This document shows, one piece after another, positions 34,533 through 45,843 of a stretch of DNA of 64,000 nt (position 1 is its first letter; each line of letters starts with the position of its first letter). A program made the translations under genes and the position numbers. A model generated the notes under the pieces. It was not told where the DNA came from and searched no databases. It worked only from the letters and a program-made list of their open reading frames with translations. Origin of the DNA: Krasilnikovozyma curviuscula (taxonomy: Eukaryota > Basidiomycota > Tremellomycetes > Cystofilobasidiales > Mrakiaceae); NCBI GenBank assembly GCA_014825775.1, contig MVAQ01000075.1, positions 1 through 64,000 on the forward strand. The letters are read 5' to 3'.

Positions 34533-35427
34533 ACTGGGATTCCTTTCGCTGTGATCGAGTATTTCGACTAGACTCACGGTTAGGACAACACTCACGCTGG
34601 CCCCGTACCACTTTCGAGAACCCGGGTAGCCACAGGTACGAATAGGGGAAATTATCTGTCCCACTAGTAAGACTCTCAAGAACAAGATATACACGTCGAT
34701 CAAATTGTATGCAGCTCGAAAAGAAAAGAAAAACCCCTCCCCAGAATCCGAATAATCGCCCGGTGTCATCAAAACATGTATAGTAGACCTTCACAGGGAT
34801 GTACAGCTTCGACAAGAACACCGCGCTGAGTACAATCTCTAAAACCAATTTACACGTTGACATGAATAAAGTTCGTGCTGTCAAGCGAGGAGGAGATTGC
34901 GCTTTTGAAAGGTGTATGGAGTAGAGCAGAGCCGGTGAGGAATGCCGTTAGAGCGTTCCTTCCAGCCTGTAAGAAGCTGGTTTATATTTCACTTCATGTC
35001 ATATCATATCCTGCCTTTCGTCATTCCTGCGAACTTGGTAGGTTAGGAAAGCGCCGACCAGGTTGCCTCGCTCCGTTGGCGGTAGAGTTGAGCCCCTTCC
35101 TGCTGGAATGACGATAGCCCTTTCCTTCTCCTTATCCGCTCAGATCTTTTGGTGGACTGTTTTCTCACTCTTTGCTCTCTCAAGTGGTCTGGGTGAAATA
35201 GAGATTTAGAGTGGCAGTCGTATCGAAAAGATTACAATCACGCAAGTATCTTTCATTATTCGCGATCAACCAGTGGAAGAGAAAAGAAAAGAACGGATAA
35301 AAGACTAGACCAGCCATTCTTAACAACCTTTCCGGTTCTCCCAGTAGAAGTCATTGCGTTACAAAGAACGGAGTGGAATTTCATAACTCAGTCTAAAAGC
35401 GATGCGATGTACCTTGCCCTCGCTCGT
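34533..35427. other. upstream region of the SDR gene, no gene recognised
   Basis: About 0.9 kb between two minus-strand genes. It holds the SDR promoter and the 3' UTR of the next gene. A purine-rich stretch lies near 34715-34735 and another at about 35280-35300. Open frames here start without ATG and look non-coding. Confidence 0.4.
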
Positions 35428-37491
35428 TTACTTCTTCCCAAACACCGTACTTCTTGCCGCCCTCTCCGCAAGATCCTCCTTCGAATACTGCGTCTCGATC
35501 TGCTCGTACACCCTCGGCACGCTCTGGCTGTTCATCTTCCACCCGCTCGTGCTTGCGGACCCAGTCATGACCAGCGGCCTCTTCCACTTATTCTCGTACC
35601 TCTTCGAATTCATCAGTCCCAGCTTGGACCTGACCGAGATCATACGCGATACGGTGCTTGTTACGGGCGTCGGGATGCCGTACTTCAATCCCAAAGCTAT
35701 GATGTGGCCCGTCGTGAAGCGCGAATTACCCGACGAGCCCGTGTTGAGCAGGATCTGTTCAAACGAGATGTCGTTATACGCTTTCCTCGAGTCGCGTGTA
35801 ACGATCGACAGCAGCACCATTGGGTCGAACATCTCGACGTGCTCTCTCTTTGGACCCTCGGTCGATCCGTCAGGCGTTAGGTGCCGAAGGATACACTGAG
35901 ACGCTTCTTCGAGCAGCGACAGCCAGATATCGTGTACTTCGGGGATTGCATCGATGCCGGAGACACCGACGGTGAAGAGTGCTGACACCGGGATGTATGT
36001 CGAGCGCGTAGCGATCTGTTGGAGGAGGTAGGCGTGCATGTCTTCAATTGGCAAGTGGATCGGGTTGAGGGGTGTCATTGAGTTGAGCATTTCAACTGTG
36101 TTGACTAGGGAGATGGTTTCTGGTGTAGGGGCGCATGCTTTGTGCTGCAAAATCTCCTCCGATTCCGTCAGCAGTAGCCTCTGTGAGTCTTCCAACGCCT
36201 TGTCCGCTGGCGAGCGCTGGCAGAGCGGGACACCACCTTCACCTTTGTCGAAGTTCCACCTACCCAGAGAATCTGGAACGACTCCGAACCTCAAGTTGCC
36301 GTCGAGGTCGTTGAGGAAGTAGCCCTTCTCCCAGCCGTCTGTCATGTCGCGTCCTATGCGATGACTCATGTGAGCCAAGATGAAATGTGGTCGATTGTGA
36401 GGATCTGGGAAGACATCTCGCAAGAGGGTCTCGTAGATCCCCAGCCCTTCGCAGAGCAAGACGATGGTGGAGTGAGAATTGAGACGGCGCGAGAGCTCAC
36501 TGATAGCTTTGATGGCGAGTGGTGAGTGGTCCGAGACAATCAAAGACGATATCGTGGAGTTCCGAGGGAACGTGGGCGCGGTAATAGTGTGTCGCAAGGA
36601 TAGCTGAGAAGATTCTGAACCTAATTCTTCTTCCTGCTGTTGCTGCTGAAGCTGGATATGGGGTGGAAGGTGTTTTTGAGGAGGCGTTGAAGGAAGCGAG
36701 CGTTCTAATGAGTTCTCTATTATTAACTCTGCCCTTTCCTCGTCAGATAAGTGTGGTGGAAGTTGTCGAAGTTTGGTGAGGGTGTCCTCTGGGAGTTGAC
36801 TCGCAATAGAGCTCGGTATAGGTTGGCCTGAGTTTTGTATTTGTTCTAGCAAAGAAGCCTCTTCTGCTGCTGATATTGTTGATGGGCCACCTTGTTTGTG
36901 TATCCGAAGCAGCTCATTGATTCCTTCCTCCCATTTGATCCGTCGCTTCGTTTCTCTTTTCTCAGCTGCTGACCGCCGATGCTGCTGGTTCAGATCAAAT
37001 GTCTCCGCTTCCAGACTGAAGATCAAGGGTAGAAGAAAGTAAGAGCAATGGCAGAGAGACACTGATGTCAGTATAGCCCTTTTTGCTTTGCCGTCGAAGA
37101 CAGCGGAATCAAGAAGTGATTTAACTAACCCTCGAGCAAATTCCCTCTTCCCAAATATCTCAAGCGTTAAAGAGCCATAGTAATCTTTAGCCTTCAAGTC
37201 TTCAAACCCTTCCTCCTCTTGTAGTTCGTCGAGTTCAGCCTGATGCTGTTGGTGAAGCAAATCCTTCGGAAACGCCTGACCGTTTCCAACTTTCCTCCAG
37301 AGGACTGATATCGGCGTGGATACCGGTAACCTCGTTCGAGCAAAGAATGCTAAAACATTACCGGGTCCTGTCCTCGTACTAAAAAACACCGTGAAGTAAA
37401 TGTCAGAACTCCAGCTCTCGAAAAGAAAAAAAAATTGAGAACATCGAGGAATCGAAAGAAGGAAGCTGACTCACATGAAGTGGTACCTCAT
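35428..37491 (-). CDS. ketopantoate reductase-like protein (ApbA/PanE fold, Cbs2-like)
   Basis: The start at 37491 encodes MRYHF and an intron follows, with acceptor just after the T-run near 37383. This gives MRYHFIRTGPGNVLAFFART, the start of an ApbA/PanE Rossmann domain. Later blocks fit the family: STIVLLCEGLGIYETLLRDV, HFILAHMSHRIGRD, the C-terminal helical domain from NTVEMLNSMTPLNPIHLP through SLLEEASQCILRHL, and GHIIALGLKYGIPTPVTSTV. The usual GxGxxG cofactor loop is degraded, and the protein has a roughly 200-residue insertion rich in Gln and Ser, so enzyme activity is doubtful. In yeasts a relative (Cbs2) activates mitochondrial COB translation; that link is only a family-level suggestion. 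Confidence 0.7.
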
Positions 37492-38947
37492 GTCAGCTCT
37501 CAGCTATACACCAGTACCCCTTTCGTGATTTGAAGTGATCCGATTGGCAGCCTCAGGCGTTGGAATCGGCGACGTTTGAAGTTCGTATAAGAAGCACTTT
37601 GAGCTAAGTCTGAGGCCAGACAAAGCTATCTACTGGGTCTCAATAAATATTTGATTAGGACTCTAAGGCGTCTTGAGGAGATTGGGAAGCTTGTTCTGGT
37701 TCAAGAGTGGTTCTATTAGTGGTTTGTAGGCGGACGACATTTCTGGCACAACGGCATGCCAAAAATCCAAATAAAATCATAACCTCTGCTAATATCGCTT
37801 GAAGAAGCTTTATCACATTTGACAGTGATATACAGGCATTTGTTCTTCGTTTTGCACTGTATGTGACCTTTGAGGTGCGCAAAGTGTGCTGTTCATACAT
37901 TGTAAACATAAACATTGCATTTAACTACCAAAATCTTCCAATCGGCCATACAGTAGCACCGATTGAATAAGAAACTTAGGTTTCAAACATCATGGTGTAC
38001 TGTCATGAGGTTGATCCAAAGGGAAAACCAAGGCTGGCTTCGTCGGGCGGCGCTCGATCCACCATCTCTACTGTCTGTCACCCGTATAAAGAATTCTCGC
38101 CAAAGCTGAAAAGAATTAAACAATAACATGTTCAGGAGAAGTACCAAGAGTAGTTGCACATATTTTCCATCCCTTTTTGGCATCATGGTCGTTGTATCAG
38201 GAGCTTTCTTCGAAATCAAAACACACTGAATGTTCCACTCCAGACCCAACGTTCTAGCCAACCACGTTATCGACATGTCCACTTACGTCAACCTGACACT
38301 TTTGCTTCAATTTATCTTGGTTAAGTCCTGATTCTGACTGCTCTCTATCCGTTCAACGAAGTGCATCACCGCCCCCCTCATACCTTTTACCACCCCGTCG
38401 CAGACACAGGAGATCCCAGCAGGGCGAAACCAGACGCCAATGTTCAAGCACAAACAGAAACAGTTTTTTCTAGTTCGACTTTCCCTTATTTCCTCGAACA
38501 ACTTTGGCATGTAGATACTCTGCGTCCTAGACCTAACCTTAATGGTTGGACAAGCGACAAATCTACAGAGAGACGTGAAAGTAGAGCTTGAAGCTTACCC
38601 CCAATCCTCCTTCTGGATTAGTCTGTTTTTATTTTTATAAATAAAATAAAAATACGATTGTTCGTGCTTCAATGTATGAAGATGCGAGCGAAGACGGGTG
38701 GTTCCTCATTTATTTTCTTTATGCTTTGCAGAATTGTCATCAAATTGCAACCACAGGTAGAAGCAGGAGAGCTATAAATGAATTGAATCTTCTGATGTCA
38801 ACTCAAGATTTGCTGGTAGAGTTTCCTTTGCGAGTTAAAACTCAGAAGGAGAAGGATGTTTACTTATAGAATCTAGATATACAGGATTTTATTTACAGGG
38901 TCAGGCTGACTAAGAATGTACAATATGTTTCCAGTATACGTCCACTT
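37492..38947. other. 1.45-kb spacer without recognised gene
   Basis: Lies between the start of the ketopantoate-reductase-like gene and the stop of the fucosidase gene, both minus strand. Open frames of 60-100 codons occur on both strands (for example 37655-37915 minus and 38361-38591 plus) but none has a convincing start, composition or homology. It contains an AT-rich near-palindrome. I see no tRNA. Confidence 0.4.
38626..38652. repeat. AT-only inverted repeat
   Basis: A 27-bp A/T sequence with arms TTTTTATTTT and ATAAAATAAAAA that pair with one bulge. It could act as a cleavage/polyadenylation signal or mark a transcript end in either direction; no gene of known end lies next to it. Confidence 0.5.
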
Positions 38948-41830
38948 TTACAGAGGTCCATCCCCATACTTGACCTCAAATGCCCAAGCATCATGCCACC
39001 ATGAATGCTTTCTAAACTCCTGAGGAATCGTGATTCTCAACTCATCGCCGAACCACATCCATCTGAGCTCACTGGCATGGGGTCCACCACCAAGCAGAGA
39101 AATACTGTCTCCGAAAACGACGGGGAGTGGTGCACTGATTCGTATGATTCCATCGTGTGGAATGGGAGAGAGCGAGATGATGCAGAATGTGTCATCAGTT
39201 CGTGTGAATCGGAAGGAATCACCCGTTCGTGAGGTCCATTCGGGAAGAAGAGGATAAGTAGTCTTTAAGAAGGAAAGAGAGTTGCAAGTCAGCGGTTGGA
39301 TTGCGATGCCCATCAGTATGGACTCACGGTGTTGTAGATGCAGCGACCGGAGTGTTTCAGCCACTTTCCAACTCCCAACAAGCGCTCCTTCATCACATCT
39401 GGGATCTTTCCCTCACCGTCTGGTCCAACATTGAGCAAGTAGTTACCACCTTTTGCAGTCTACAAAGGTTGATCAGGAACGTCCGTCAGTCGCTCATCAA
39501 AACGTAGAGGGTAAACCAGCTCACGATATCAATCACGTTGTGAATCACCTCCTTGACTGAGCGGTAGTCTTCATCTTTCGTATCAGCGTTATAACCAAAG
39601 CTGTAAGGATCTAATCCTTCACAGACCTCCCAATGGCCTTCTTGAACGGTCGCGAACGTCTGGTATTCTGGAGTGTCGAAATCTGGTCCAACACCACATC
39701 GGTTGTTCATCGTCACCTCTCTTCCAGAGCGCGACGCATTTCTGTACCACTCTCTGGCAAGAGGAGCTGTATGATTGGCTCCACCGATATCACACCACAT
39801 AATCTCGGTTTCGTACCTCTCCATGAGGATCGCCATCTGCTTCGCCTGAAGGTCGTCCACATAGTCTGCAACTTCGACATACCCAGTGTATGTTTCGAGT
39901 TCTTCGGGATGGAAAGGGTTGTGTGCCAAACCACCTGGCCAGCTGACCCAGCCGTAGCGTTGGTAGGAAGGAGCGAACCTGGGTTCAGTTAACTAACGTA
40001 AGTCTCCTTGGACACAAATGAAAGTTGCTAGAAACCCTCGCTTACCACTCTGGCATACTGAAATAAGTACCGCGATGCATATCTGGAAATTCCTTCTTGC
40101 TGGTGTCCATCAGTTCCTTTAAGAAATCTCTTTTAGGGCCAAGCTTGACTGAATTCCTACCCGACGTGTCCTCAGTATCGAACAAAGCGAAACCGTCATG
40201 ATGCTTCGTAGTGAGGACAAAGTAATTGGCTCCCGCTCCAGAGAAGATACTTAGCCATTCACTAGCATTGAACTTATTACCAGAGAACATGGGGATGAAG
40301 TCATCGTATGTGAAGTTTTCGCCGTAGGTTTCTTTGTGGTGAGCAAGGAGTTCAGAGCCGGGTGAATCGAGGTGCAGGTACCAGTCGTACCACTCAGCAT
40401 ATCTGCCTCCTACCATGAATGCTGGTACGCTGAATAGACCCCAGTGGACGAAAATGCCGAACTTGGAGCCTGTCCACCAATCCGGAGTGTAGTGTTCTTC
40501 AAGGAGAAGCTGGTCTTCAGGATCGCTACCCCAGTCTTCGTCATCTCCAAACAAGATTCTACCACTAACAGCTACGCCGCTTATCGTCCACTCTTTCTCT
40601 ATCGCGTCCGAGTCGAGGGGTGAGATCTTGACATTGACGATTCCTGGGAACGGCTCCCTGATCTCGACCCAGACTTGAACTTTGACGGTATCACCCATTC
40701 CCACTCTTGAGACAATACCTGGCTGAACTGTATGGATTCCACGGCGACCTGGAATAATGCTGTGAGGCTCAATTGACACGGAATGTGGTCGAGTCATCCA
40801 GAGTGTTGTTTTGCGATGATCTGCTGCCGAGTAAGGAGAGAAGAGAGTGACTTCTAGTAATTGCGCTTTTATCGAGGAAGGCGATGGTTGAGGAAGAAAG
40901 ACGTGCTGTGGGCGGTGTGGTGTTTGCTGAGATGGCAAGGTTGGGAACTCTTTGATTTTATGAAGCGCTTTAACTGATTTGACATCCACAATTGGTTTGG
41001 CCGGAAGAGGAGTGGGTAGCCTAGGTCCTGTGTCTGGCAGGGATGCTTGTGGAATGAGAGTGATGGCGAAGATGTGCATGGCGCTGCGTTCAGAAATGAG
41101 GTAAATAAGACCTCCAACGCGAGTTTGACGAATTTAACCTGAATAGCCGCACTCACTTCCAGCCGGCCCTTCCTGGAAGCTCTATTCCAACGAGCTTTGC
41201 ATCTGAAATGACTGGTAGACTGACGTGATGAATATGTGTAGTGTTGAAGTTCTTCACCCTCCCACCGCTACCGTCACTCGTCCAGTGGAAGGGGCAACGG
41301 ATTGCAGCCTTGTTCAAGTAATGAATGCTCCAAAAGGTCTTGACATCCACCACAGTGTCGATTGGATCATGAGGGGCGACAAAGTGCAAGCGTAGATCTT
41401 GTTCGCTGGATCCGTCCGTTCCATCACCGGCGAGTAAGAAGTGAATGGATGAAGTGAAGGTTGGTTCGAGTGAGATGTACTTGATGACGACATTTCCAGT
41501 CTCAGTACGGAACTTGTTTAAGGACTTTGTTCTACTCACCTGGTTCTCAGCAACGATGTTGTCCCCACCGTCGAGTTGTCCGCCCCATTTTGGAATACGG
41601 TAGCCCACTCCATCGAGATTCCAGATGCTCCCACCTTCAGGTAGACAGCCTGTCTCGTGGGGATATCCACTTCCTCCTGATTCAAAATCTGCTATGCTGC
41701 CTGTAGCATGGTTGTTGAAAAGGTCGCTGATTTCGAGAGGGATGCTCGAAACTCCTTTGCCTGGTAGGTTTGGACGATCTGGAAAGACGAATGGAGCAGC
41801 CAGCCCAGCAAGCCAGGTACTGAATAGCAT
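38948..41830 (-). CDS. secreted alpha-L-fucosidase, glycoside hydrolase family 29
   Basis: Releases alpha-linked L-fucose from glycans outside the cell. The ATG at 41830 gives a signal-like N-terminus ([17 protein letters not shown]); the longer open frame starts only with TTG. An N-terminal beta-rich domain of about 250-300 residues precedes the catalytic barrel. The barrel has [46 protein letters not shown], and MWCDIGG with the catalytic nucleophile Asp. [14 protein letters not shown] then leads to the C-terminal beta domain ending [10 protein letters not shown] at 38948. The extra N-terminal domain makes it longer than many family members. It lies head to head with the calpain gene across 194 bp. 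Confidence 0.92.
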
Positions 41831-42024
41831 ACTGGTCCACACGCTCGATACAAAAACCGAGACTTGAGGGTCTTCAACGTGTGAGGTCAACCTAAGGACT
41901 TCCTAGGCCTCGGTTTTGCTTTCGCCTCAGACGCTCAGCGACTCGAGACTCCTCATTTTCCAATCCTCAAAGAATCTGGTCAGATTTTCTCATCGATAGG
42001 AGAAGGAAACCCCTTCGGTATGCC
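41831..42024. promoter_or_regulatory. divergent promoter GH29/PalB
   Basis: 194 bp between the fucosidase and calpain start codons. Because the calpain family acts in ambient-pH signalling, I looked for the PacC/Rim101 core GCCARG on both strands and found none here. Confidence 0.4.
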
Positions 42025-45000
42025 ATGGCAACGAGCACTTCTGGTGATCTCACTCAAAAGATAACGAAGGCAAGACTGCTGACAACTCAAGCCAACACTC
42101 ACCTTTTGCGTGACCCACCTTCCTATCAGACATCTTTCACCTTGCTTCTTCAGGCTGGAGAGATCTATGCTCTTTTGGTCAGAACAATCAATGATACCAT
42201 CCTCAAAACGGCACTGAAAAAGGAATGGTCTGACGTCCTCAAGCGAGCGGAATCACTGAAGAATATCATCAAAGAGAAGGCGGGAGAAGGAGGGGTCTAT
42301 TCAGGAAGGATAGGATGGAAAGGTAGACTTGACAAAGGTGAGAGGCATTGCCAGCTAAGGTGAAGAAAGCTATTTGGGAGCGTGGTCACTTGGGTGGAGC
42401 TCCTATCGTCGGTGGACCGTATGCATACTGACCAATCTCGTTTCTGTCTTTTGAAACCAACTCCAGACTCCCAGCAGCTCTGTTTACATATTTCATCAAC
42501 AATACAAGGCAACAAGTACCCCCTCGCGACCAATAGTAGTACAGAACTATCAGCCCTTGAAACTCTCCGTAACCCTATGTTACCGTCTCAGCTGAACTCA
42601 CAGTATAGCCCAGCAGCAACTACACTCAAAAATTCAACTTTCTCGTTACAAGAAATCTCGTCGGAGGATGTTGAACAGCTTCGGATAGACGACTGTAGCT
42701 TTGTAGCGTCAGTTCAGGTCTTGCTCAACAACAAAGAAGGTCGAGCTGTCAGTGTACACGTTACTCATTATAGCTCTCTTTCAAATGGAATTTAACTTGA
42801 TTCAAATGTCACAGGCTCTTTCTAACTGCATCATCAGAATATCTCCGGAAGAAAATACCTTCGTTGCCAAGCTATTCTTCAACGGATCCTGGCGGCTGCT
42901 AAAGCTCTCAATGGACTTACCATCAAATTCTTCTGGGGAAATGATTGGAATAAGTTGCTCTCAAGGTTCACTAGAGACTGCAGCCGTGAAGCTTGGTCTT
43001 CTAGAGAAAGCGGTAGGTTGCTTCATGTCAACATAACAATTACTTTCTGGATTTTCTAATACTGATCGTTGACATATTCACATCTCAGTATCTTGCCGCG
43101 TATCCTCGTGCAGCATTCAGAGGTTCCCTTTCACACTTCGACATCGCGCTCATGACATCGTTCATTCCAACCACACCACCGCTCTCATCTCTCTGGTCTT
43201 TATACGATCTCTTTAAAACCGGCGGCATCTATATCTGCCTAGGAACCAGCTCCGCTGATGGTTCGGATGGAATCACCATGTGGGGTGGAGTAGAACGACA
43301 TCAATACGCCTTGATCTCGATGGAGGAACGGAGTGACGGAAGTCGTTGGGTTGGGTTGTTGAACCCATGGGCCAGAGAGCGTAAAGACGAAAACCTCAAG
43401 AGTGTTCAAGGGGTAAAATCTGAAGATGAAAAGATGTGGAAGCATGATAGCGGCTGGAAGGAAGAGTTGAGGAGGAGCTTTGAAGAAAAGGCTGGGAGTC
43501 GCCTCCTGAAAGTTCCATATGAATACCTTCAATCGACATTCTCAACTCTTAACGTCAACTACGACCCCACCAATGCTGCTGTTGGTCTTCAAAACTCATC
43601 GTCAGTTCACTCTTCATGGTCTCCAAGTGGTGCGTATTCATTATCTAATTCCCTTGATGTCTACTGCATCTTACTTTTTTCACTTTGCCGACAGAAAAAA
43701 CCGCCCATTTTATTATCAAAGGTTGCTGTAAAAACCAAGAAATCTGGTGTCTCCTCACTCGTCACAGGGACTCCTTAACTGCTTCATTGGAAAGAGATTT
43801 CATCTCCGTCAGCGTGCTGGAGGAACAGTCCACAAGTCGATCCTTGACTTTCAACAAGATAGACTCACTTCTCAGCGAGACTGGACAGTTTGATAACGGG
43901 ATCTCAACTCTGGTAAGTTTACAAACGGTGTATGCACAGGATGCTCTCTGACTTATGTTCTCCTTGCTGTCAGGTACGGTACACAACTTCTAGTGCTCTG
44001 TCTACTTTGAGAATTATTCTATCTCGTTCAGGAACTGATGACTGGATGAAAAAAGAGGCTAGATTCACTTTTCAAGCTTGCTCGAAATATCCTTTTGAGC
44101 TCTGTGATGATGTTCAGTCTCAGCCTTTACCGTATTCTTCTACTGTGAGTCTAATCTCTGACTACCATCTCGTTCTCACTTTGAAGGGAGATCGACTGAG
44201 TTTTACTTTTGTGGCCAGATCATTTCAGAGTTTACATCCAAAACAGCAGGAGGTTCCATCGCTCACGGAAGCTGGATTAACAACCCTCAGTACTCACTTC
44301 AAATCAAACCACAACCATCAATTCATGCAGGAAATGTTAAAAGTGAACTGAGGGTGATGTTAGAGGTTGATGAAAAGGAGATTGCTGGTCGGCTCGATCT
44401 CGCTTGGGGTGTCGGTGAAGGCAAGCGAATGACAAATCTTGTTGAGAGCGACATCATCGCCTCCAGCGGGCCTTACAGGTCAACCTTTGCTGTTTGTACG
44501 GCTTCTGGAATTTCTCGTGAGTCCATTCATAAATAATTTCTTATCCTGGCTTATGCAGAGTTGACTGGAGTTGTTCTTTCAGCTGGAACCTATGCGCTCT
44601 TACTCTCGACTTTCAGTCCAGCACTTACTTCCCCATACAAACTCACCGTCAGCTCATCTTTTCCTATCTCCATGAATGAGGTCGCCTCTGAAGGAGCAGG
44701 AATGTTCTCAAGAAGCATCAAAGGCGAATGGGCAGGTGAATATGCTGCTGGAAGACCCAGTGAAGGCGTGTACCGGAACAACCCAAAATGGAGGATTAGA
44801 GTTTTGAAGAAATGCGAAATCTTGTAAGCAGTGTTGTTGAGCGTTGCTTTGGGGTTGGAAGTGTCAACACGTACTTACATTATTTGCGGTCCACCAGAAT
44901 GAGACTTCAGCTCGTCAACACCCTGCCAGAAACATCGCGTTCATCGACACCATTGAATGTCACATTATATTCCTCACCACCATCTGTGCCTTCAACTCCT

Positions 45001-45192
45001 TCTTCAGCACTAGCAGCAGAGATCCTCACCTCAGGACCCTATATGACTTCTCTCTCGGGCTGTGCGTCGCCGAAGGCCCTCATCGATGCTGGCGACTACT
45101 TGCTGGTGCCCTCAACATTCTCTAAAGGTGTGGAAGGTAGATTCGAAATCAAATTATGGAGCAGTGAGAAGGTGGAGATTGAGGCTCTTTAA
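42025..45192 (+). CDS. RIM13: PalB/Rim13-like calpain protease of the pH-response pathway
   Basis: In fungi this cysteine protease processes the transcription factor PacC/Rim101 after alkaline signalling at ESCRT-decorated membranes. The start MATSTSGDLTQKI at 42025 leads into an MIT-like helical region (ARLLTTQANTHLLRDPPSYQ...RAESLKNIIKEKA). The triad is visible: Cys in IDDCSFVASVQVLL, His in GVERHQYALISM, Asn in GLLNPWAR. Blocks YLAAYPRAAFRGSLSHFDIA and LYDLFKTGGIYI lie between. Beta-rich domains with the ending SGPYMTSLSGCASPKALIDA, GDYLLVPSTFSKGVEGRFEI and KLWSSEKVEIEAL give the stop at 45192. Many short introns. One near 42292-42361 probably uses donor GTCTAT, giving EGG/VKKAIWERGHLGG. 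Confidence 0.88.
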
Positions 45193-45843
45193 AGATGTTG
45201 GCATCTCATGGCCAGGACCTAACTCCACTGCTGAACGTTCTGGTTACCTACTCGAGTATGTTTTTGTGTAACTATTTCTCTCTTCATTGATGCTGACCGA
45301 TCGCCTTTGATCATTACAGTGCGACGACGACTGATACCTTGGAATCGCTACGCACCTCAAAATACCTGTTGAGGCTCATAGCCGAGGAGGGAACCTGCGA
45401 CATCATCTTTATCGATGTCTCTTGGGTCGAAATCCAACTATCGTCTTCGCCTGTCGAGTCTGAGCAGCAGTGTCGATTGGCGAGGGATTGAGCCTTCGTT
45501 CCATCCATCACATGAGCTGATTTTGCACATTATACCCTAGCGCTTAGTTCTTGCTCCACACCATAAATGAAATACCTTTATATGTATATAAATATACTGA
45601 ATGGCCCCGTTGGATGCTGTTTTTTGCAAGGTCGATGTCGTGGCAAATCCTTGCTCCGTGCCCAAAACCGATTTTTCATTGGAGACGCCAGCTCAAGGTA
45701 ACCGTTCGTAATTGGAAGCATTCCTTACATCTAGAATCGTGCATCCACCTTCTCATCCTATTCAGAAGATCTTCAGCTCTACCCTCCAGGTTGTTTGCAG
45801 TCGATTGGTGCGGAACTGTGGTTTTTAGGGCCCTCGAGCCAAA
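45193..45843. other. spacer between calpain and SPT7
   Basis: 650 bp in tandem orientation. It carries the calpain 3' UTR and the SPT7 promoter, including a TATA-rich stretch at about 45579-45599. A plus-strand frame at roughly 45320-45491 is open but is not joined to the calpain by any sensible splice. Confidence 0.4.

Noticed and set aside
33837..34772. Longer N-terminus for the SDR extending to 34772
   Set aside because: The added residues are not conserved-looking and the ATG at 34532 directly precedes a clean membrane anchor.
41831..42024. PacC/Rim101 site linking the fucosidase to pH control
   Set aside because: No GCCARG core on either strand in the shared promoter.
42320..42361. Possible 32-nt mini-intron in the calpain gene
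   Set aside because: A roughly 70-nt intron using GTCTAT and the acceptor before GTGAAGAAAG restores the frame with normal size.
45320..45491. Open plus-strand stretch after the calpain stop
   Set aside because: The calpain C-terminal domain is complete at 45192 and the downstream frame cannot be joined without leaving the conserved frame.
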